64,000 nt of DNA, taken from assembly GCF_950023065.1 (NCBI RefSeq), contig NC_088679.1:79298001-79362000 (forward strand), in the 5' to 3' direction. Of the stretch, positions 57,961 through 64,000 are shown in pieces (positions within the stretch are counted from its first letter, which is position 1; every line of letters starts with the position of its first letter). Position numbers and translations under genes: made by a program. Under the pieces are notes generated by a model. It made no database searches and had not been told where the DNA came from. It worked only from the letters and a program-made list of their open reading frames with translations. The stretch is from Planococcus citri (lineage: Eukaryota; Arthropoda; Insecta; Hemiptera; Pseudococcidae).

Positions 57961-59615
57961 TTTGCTTGTAAGTTAATCAAATTGGAAAAACGTAAAATGA
58001 AATCGAAAACTGATGATAAAATTCAGAACTGAACACGAAAATTTTCAATTCTGAACATTATACGATCGAAAATATACTTAGAGCAGGATAGGTTCTCATA
58101 ATTATTGAAAACTCAAAAACAAAATTTGAAATTTAAAATAAAACTGAAAACACAAAAAATGAAGTCTAAAACTGAAAATGAAAACGAAAATTCTGAAAAT
58201 AGAATCGAAAACATTCAATAAAATTAAAAACAAAAATCAAAAAATGGAAACAAAATCAAAAATTGAAAACTAAATCAAAAACAGAAATTAAAATCGAGTA
58301 GGTAGTTACTCTGAAAAAAGAAAAAACAAAACGGAAATGAAAATGAAAATTCTGAAAATCAGAACAAAAACTGGAAATAAAGAATTGAAAGCTCAAACTA
58401 AAATAAAAATCTGAAAATACAACCAAAAAAAATTTAATAATAAATAACATAAAAATAAAATTCGAAAACTTGAAAGAGTTTAAATAAAACTGAGAATAAA
58501 ATCGAAAACTCTGAAAGTAAAATGTTGAACTTTAAAAATAAAGAGGGAATCTATGGAAATAAAATCGAAATCAAAAACTCAGAAAATGAAGCAAAAAACA
58601 GAAAATTCAATAAAAAATTCTGAAAATGGAATCAAAAACTGAAAAAGAAATAGTGACAACCTCAAGAAAATTTTAAAAATTGAATCATAGATATGTTTTT
58701 TGCTCGAGTTGGCTCAATGTTTAGTAAGCATTTCAAATTTAAACAAAGTTGGACAAAACATGAATTTATCGCATACCCATATCTAAATAAAATTGAAGCT
58801 GACAAGGAAACTACTCGAAGTGTCCGCCTTTGATTTGAAGAACGAGACCTCGATTGTTGGAAAGAGCATGATCTGAAACCCTCATAACCAAAATTTCAGC
58901 TGCTCGAATTGATTTTTCAATTTCTGGAAAATTTTTGAAAAACCAAAATTGACCATTTTCGGCGATTTGTGATTTTTCTTTGTCGAAAAAAAGTCCATTT
59001 AAATAGGTACTGTAAAAGTGATAAAAACCAGTCCTGGATCTAATTATTACTCCTCCCTCCCCCCCTCTCCACCAAAACTCACAATTTCGTACGATTCTGT
59101 AGCCCCCGCAGCGCGATAGATTTTAGATTTCTCCAGAACTTTTGAATTTCTCCAAAAGGGGTGGACATTAATATAGGTACGAGTTGTAAAAATGGAGTTT
59201 TGATCAATTTTTGGTTCGTTCGACGCGACGATCTAATCCACATTTTTGATCGATTTATCGGCGCACAATTTCAATTTCTTTTTGAACCAGAATATTTTAA
59301 GTACCTAAATAATTCAAAAATTTTCTGTTTACGGGAAAATTTTTGAAACTTGCTCGAATGGCTTTGTCTGGTGTGAAATCCTAAGTTGAGATTTAACCAT
59401 TTCAAACCATTCTGGAGCCTCTATTGGCGCAATTTTTGATCCACCATGAAGGTTAGACAATAATGAAGCTTTGAAAATCACTCAGTATTTCGGGGAATTT
59501 TTGTTTGTTTGTGTGTTTTTTTTCGAAATCGGCGATTTCTTTGACTCTAAAACCTAAAAACATTGAAAAATTAATTTCGGCCACACGAGTTCCAAAATCA
59601 TTCAAGAAAGTATTA
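57961..59615. other. Gustatory receptor intron 5, AAAACTGAAAAT-type tract
   Basis: 58030-58680 is a degenerate tract of AAAACTGAAAATNAAATC-like words (the mirror type, TTTTCAGTTTT words, occurs at 34450-34720). 58790-58960 is a diverged copy of the arm of the 56.6-kb foldback. No genes. Confidence 0.5.
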
Positions 59616-61178
59616 GTCCGGCATATGCCAATAGAAGTAATTGCACCCCCCCCGCCGATCCCCGGGACAACTTTTTTCTTAAAGGGGACATCCTAAGGAA
59701 CATTTTAAAGCAAACTTGCCAAAAAAAAAGTTGGCCTTACTTACAAAATGGTGGCCATTTTGATTGACAGGTCAGCCGATGAAATCGCAGATTTTGCGTT
59801 TAAACATACGACTTACACGAAAATTTTCAAGCCTTACAATTGGAGATCGAAAGATCATACAAAAATTTATCACCTGTCAAAATTTCAAGTGCTAAAGTGC
59901 GTTTTTCGATTTTTGGTGAATTTTTGAAAATCGAATTTAGGCCGAAAATGAGCGGAAAAATCAAAATTTTACCAAATTGAACAAGAAAGCTGAAATTTGG
60001 GATATACCCTATTTTCGACATGCCAAATCGATTGGAAACGGTTTCAACCCGTTTTGAGCAGCTCTGAAGCCTCCAGCAGATTTTTGAAACTCGAAATTCC
60101 CCCAAAATTCCATTAAATTGGAATTGTAAAGCTAAAATTTATTCAAAAAACTGATTTCAATACGCTACGAAGTACTGCAGGTGAATTGCAAGTCGTTTTG
60201 GAGCCTCCAGCGACTTTTTGAAAATTCCTGAAACCTCCAGCAGATTTTTGAAACTTGAAATTTTCACAAAATTTCATCAAATGGAGACGGAAAGCTGAAA
60301 TTTACTCTACACTCCAATTTTAACACCCTCTGAAGACAACTTTAGGTGGGTTCAAGTCATTTTAGGGCCTCCAGCGACTTTTTTGAAAATTACTGGATCC
60401 TCCAGCAGATTTTTGAAATTTGAAATTTCCCCAAAATTTCATCAAACTAAGCTGGAGAGTCGAAATTCATTCTGCAAACTAATTTCAATACGCTACGAAG
60501 TTGACTGCTGGTGAATTTCAAATCGTTTTGGAGCCTCCAGCAACTTTTTGAAAGGTTGTATGACGTTTTTTTGGAAAACTGAAATTTCCTAAAAAAAAAG
60601 CTGGAAGCTTCAAAACCATTTGAAACCACCATGTAGTCTGCGAAGTAAATTTCGGCATGCCAACTCCATTTAATAAATTAATGTTGGAGAAATTTCAAGT
60701 TTCAAAAATCTGCTGGAGGCTCCAGAACTGCTCAAAACGGGTTGAAACCGTTTCTAATCGATTTGGCATGTCGAAAATAGGGTATCTCTCAAATTTCAGC
60801 TTTCTTGGTCAATTTGGTAAAATTTTGATTTTTCCCCTCATTTTTGGCCTAAATTCGATTTTCAAAAATTCACCAAAAATCGAAAAACGCACTTTAGCAC
60901 TTGAAATTTTGACAAGTGATAAATTTTTGTATGATCTTTCGATCTACCTTTGTAAAGTCTGAAAAAGTTCGTGCAAGTCCTATGTTAAAACGCAAAATCT
61001 GCTATTTCGGCTGACCTGTCAGTCAAAATGGCCGCCATTTTGTAAGTAAGGTCAACTCTTTTTTTTGGAAAGTTTGCTTTAAAATTCTCCTTAGAATGTT
61101 CCCTTTAAGAAAAAAGTTGTCCCGGAGGATCGGCGGGGGGGGGGGTGGTGCAATTACTTCTATTGTCATATGCCGGAC
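59616..61178. mobile_element. 1.56-kb GTCCGGCATATG foldback element, TA flanks
   Basis: Arms of about 500 bp (59616-60110 and 60680-61178) start GTCCGGCATATGNCAATAGA and are flanked by TA. Both arms contain a C/G run, GCCGATCC and CCATTTTGT words. The centre has tandem GGAGCCTCCAGCGACTTTTT units of about 120-190 bp. No coding capacity was recognised; the open frames are antisense images of each other. Confidence 0.75.
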
Positions 61179-61821
61179 TATATAGCCTGATTTGAATTTT
61201 TTATTGATGAAAAAATTGAAATAGATACATCTGGAGACAGTAAAAACATCCAACGGTGAGTTTGAAGGAGAAGGAAATCTGAGCCACTTATTCTCCAAAC
61301 CTTTCCAAGTCTCGAAGACCCCAAAACAGAACAGATATTTATTTCAATTCACAAATCAAAGGTTCTTGAATTCAATGAATTTTCGAGATCCAATTTTAGA
61401 AAACTAAAGAAGTCAACTCAGCAACAAAACGTTTGAAAATTTTGAAGCAGCGTATGAAAAATAGTTCATTCAATTCACAAAATTCCCTGACTTTGACGTG
61501 AAAATTTCGAATACACCCTGACAGCTCCTCCCCCCCAAAAAAAGAATTCCCCAAATCGCAGGGTCTCTCGCACACGAATGATTCTTTTACTCAGCACGAA
61601 ATATAGGGAATGCATACCATTTAACTCCAAAATTATCTCACACCGGGTACCCTAAGCACCAGAATCATTCTGCGGTCTGTATACTATACGCATGCGATAT
61701 CCGCCGCCGCTGCCGCCGCCGCCGCATGCAATACAGTAACATATCGCCTTAGTACCTCAACTCAACCTACGTAGTAGTAATTTAACCCGTATTCATTTTT
61801 AATTCGATTCGAAACCCGCAG

Positions 61822-61911
61822 ATCGAAACAATTCTGCTAACAATGAAGATCAGCAATCCGCAAATCCATTTGGCCGGCTTTATCCGAATCAACAGAAAAT
61901 TACTCGTTAAG
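61822..61911 (+). CDS. Gustatory receptor, exon 6
   Basis: This 90-nt exon has acceptor AACCCGCAG and donor GTTAAG/GTATCC. It encodes IETILLTMKISNPQIHLAGF followed by IRINRKLLVK. An 'aGFf.inr.Ll' stretch just before TM7 is a conserved gustatory receptor feature. It is phase 0 and leads directly into the TM7 exon. Confidence 0.82.
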
Positions 61912-62145
61912 GTATCCATTTAGAGCCGGGGTAAACCTCGTTTTCAGAACGTTTTATACGCGGTCGTTCTCATTTTCATTTATTTTATTACCGCACTAAC
62001 ACTCTACACCTAATACACCACTATACTAGAGTATAGACCTACATATTATTATACGATGAGACGGCCGCCGCGGCATCGGCACAGCGAGCCAGCCAATGAG
62101 AGATAAGCTATTTTCTTTTTTCCTTTTTTTTTCGTATTTTTACAG

Positions 62146-62220
62146 ATCTATTCTACGTTGGCTACGTGCTTGATTGTTCTCACCCAATTTCAGTTAACGA
62201 TGCCGTACGATATGAATTGA
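62146..62220 (+). CDS. Gustatory receptor, exon 7 with TM7 motif and stop
   Basis: This final 75-nt exon has acceptor TTTTTACAG and encodes IYSTLATCLIVLTQF, then QLTMPYDMN and a TGA stop at 62218-62220. TCLIVLTQF fits the family signature TYhhhhhQF in TM7 with cysteine in place of tyrosine. Summing all seven exons gives 1245 nt, or 414 residues plus stop, which is the usual size for the family. A poly(A) signal AATAAA lies at 62297-62302. The ligand class cannot be told from sequence. Confidence 0.83.
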   Translation: MYSTLATCLIVLTQFQLTMPYDMN

Positions 62221-62296
62221 ATTACCTACTCAGAAAGCTACAGATAGAAATGGGTAAGGTAGGTACGAGTATCTCTAAGTAAGCGTACGCATCTCG

Positions 62297-62302
62297 AATA
62301 AA
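62297..62302 (+). terminator. Possible poly(A) signal of the gustatory receptor gene
   Basis: A canonical AATAAA hexamer lies 77 bp after the TGA stop of the gustatory receptor last exon. The position is plausible for a short 3' UTR; there is no direct evidence of cleavage. Confidence 0.4.
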
Positions 62303-62456
62303 ATGTAAATACGAGTAAGGCAGCGTCGCGTCGTCGCCGTCTGGCGTTCGTCATCTTACACCGATGTTAATGCAATTGCTTCGGCTGTCAGTCTTTGACG
62401 AGTAATTAAATTGTCGCGAATTTAATCGTAAGCGAAATAATATCTACGTATAGGTG

Positions 62457-62557
62457 GAGATGGAGAATTACATCGCAGCGACAACTGCAACAAGATCCGA
62501 CGACTACAATTCGTACTCGAGTCGTCGTCGTCGGCGTGATGTTTTTTTACCAGGTAA
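62457..62557 (+). other. Possible coding exon of a further gene
   Basis: An open stretch starting near ATG 62460 encodes MENYIAATTATRSDDYNSYS, an arginine run and DVFLPG, and ends at a good donor-like CCAG/GTAATT. It has less simple-sequence character than the surrounding DNA. Upstream sequence (62320-62450) is also relatively complex, as promoters or 5' UTRs are. No homologue is recognised. It could equally be chance. Confidence 0.2.
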
Positions 62558-62648
62558 TTTTTCTGAAATTGCAAAAAGTCGCCAATTCCAATTACATCCG
62601 AGGCGGCTGGTTGTAATAAATTTATTTTACACTTAACTGTTCTTCGTA

Positions 62649-62859
62649 CAGGGTGGCCAGAAATATCGGGTACCCCTAAAAAAGTTTTCTAACTAAATAC
62701 TTCGGTTGGTCACAGTGAATGATAATAATGATAACACATGATTGGTTGTTGGACTGGAGAGATAACATTCCACCAATCATATGCATCTATTTCACGTTGC
62801 CAACCTGTATTTTTAATGAAAAACTTTCTTAGGGGTACCCGATATTTCTGGCCACCCTG
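62649..62859. mobile_element. 211-bp CAGGGTGGCC miniature element, TA flanks
   Basis: Near-perfect inverted ends CAGGGTGGCCAGAAATATCG (about 45 bp long) are flanked by TA (62647-62648 and 62860-62861). CAGGGTG-type ends resemble mariner family termini. A single similar end (ACAGGGTGGCACAAAAAGTT) lies at about 49530. Confidence 0.8.
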
Positions 62860-63233
62860 TATATATTCGTACCTACTCCGTATATACCTACTTACCGTAT
62901 ACCAGAGCGAGAATACTACGTGATGAGATGAAATTATTAATCGAGACGAAGGTAGCATTGTTGAGTGTCCGGGGGGGGGGGACTGAAATCTTCTCAACAT
63001 TTATCACCAGATTCTCCCAACTTTTTACCCCTGAACACCCCCTCCCCCTAACAGATTTTCAAGTTGATTAGACAGTGATGTGGTTCGGAACAAATTTTGG
63101 AAGGGGAAGTTAAAAACAAAAACATCGAATAATTTTTCAAAAAACGATACTTTTATGCATGCAAAAGATTTGAATTGTTCTATTGCAAAGTTGGCACTGA
63201 AATTAAAAATAAAAAATTCGCACCTTTTTTCGT

Positions 63234-63267
<34 letters not shown>

Positions 63268-64000
63268 TCGTGTCCTTTGAAAATAAACTTCAAAAGAGAC
63301 CAGAAAATTTTTAAAATCAGTGTTGCCACTTTTAAAAACCTAAAAAAATCTATTTAAAAACTTATAATTTAAATAAAACTATGATATCCACTACAAGTTT
63401 GGCACTTATTGCAAAAATACCGTCAGAAACCTAAAAAATGAAAAATTTTAATTCTGTCTTTTTGACTTTTCGTCTTTTTAACTTTCCGTCTTTCGGTCTT
63501 TCAGTCTTTCAGGTCTTTTTGTTTTTTCGTTTTTTTGTACTTCTCCAAACATGTGCTTTTGACTTCACCCAGGGTTTGTAATTGGTCACTTTTTAAGTAA
63601 CTACGCCGTTACGAAGTTGATTTTTTTTTAAATTTCAAAAATTCAATTTTATGCATACATCTTGAAGAGAGAAAAAAAATGCTAATTATATCAGTAAGTG
63701 AATGATTTGCGGAAGTATTGGGCTACTTACTTACATACAGTTCTGTAATGTTTTTCAACTGGCTGCACCTTTCTGCCAAAAATATAGGTAAAAATCTCAC
63801 TTTTTGTCAAAATTTCCAAATAGCCTATTTTCTTGCCAAAAATTATCACTTCTAGCAAAAAAATTCAAGAAGTGAGTAGTATACATTCCTCTTCCTAACG
63901 ATTACCTAAAAATCCTGCTTTTTTGCTTAAAAAAATGTAATGAACAACAAATTTCTACCATTTCTCTCTATATTAAAAAATCAAAACCAGTCAAACAACT
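62860..64000. other. Right edge, no gene seen
   Basis: AT-rich, with a T run at about 63233-63262 and a GTCTTTCAGTCTTTC simple tract near 63490. No coding feature recognised. Confidence 0.4.

Noticed and set aside
1..64000. CRISPR arrays, bacterial operons or prophage
   Set aside because: The sequence is eukaryotic with introns and transposons. The tandem repeats lack the repeat-spacer pattern of CRISPR.

Overview
This is a piece of an animal nuclear genome, most likely an insect. It is AT-rich, with split genes, GT-AG introns and very dense transposon debris. Two real multi-exon genes are recognisable. On the minus strand lie the exons of a nicotinic acetylcholine receptor alpha subunit of the insect alpha6/alpha7 type. 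On the plus strand lies a complete-looking seven-exon insect gustatory receptor gene. The insect-specific receptor family and the frequent taggtacc-type AT-rich text suit an arthropod, possibly a hemipteran such as a scale insect or mealybug, but the species is a guess.

Layout. From 36.2 kb down to 1.26 kb on the minus strand run the nAChR exons for the N-terminal ligand-binding domain (140, 45, 110, 181 and 76 nt). A roughly 25.5-kb intron follows, then two alternative 195-nt exons for loop C through TM1 to the start of TM2. The signal-peptide exon and the exons after TM2 were not found; the latter must lie beyond the left edge. The big intron holds tandem repeats, several inverted-repeat (TIR) elements, a perfect palindrome made of two head-to-head Penelope-like retroelement copies (13.45-16.85 kb), and a nested set of foldback elements (17.5-27.5 kb). 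That set contains a structurally intact, very young BEL/Pao LTR retrotransposon.

From 29.9 to 46 kb there are miniature TIR elements, a broken Jockey-like LINE split by an 889-bp TIR element, a second degenerate LINE remnant, and a third LINE split by a hAT-like element that itself holds further insertions. Several of these carry legible target-site duplications.

From 47.8 to 62.2 kb on the plus strand is the gustatory receptor gene. Its seven exons join in phase into a 414-residue protein with seven predicted membrane segments and a C-terminal TYhhhhhQF-type motif. Its two large introns hold minisatellites, SINE-like dimers and large foldback elements.

The two host genes are not functionally linked; one makes an ion channel for acetylcholine, the other a chemoreceptor. 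If the missing nAChR first exon lies beyond 64 kb, the gustatory receptor gene would be nested in the nAChR first intron. Most of the rest of the window is transposable-element sequence and degenerate repeats, and most long open frames there are not genes.
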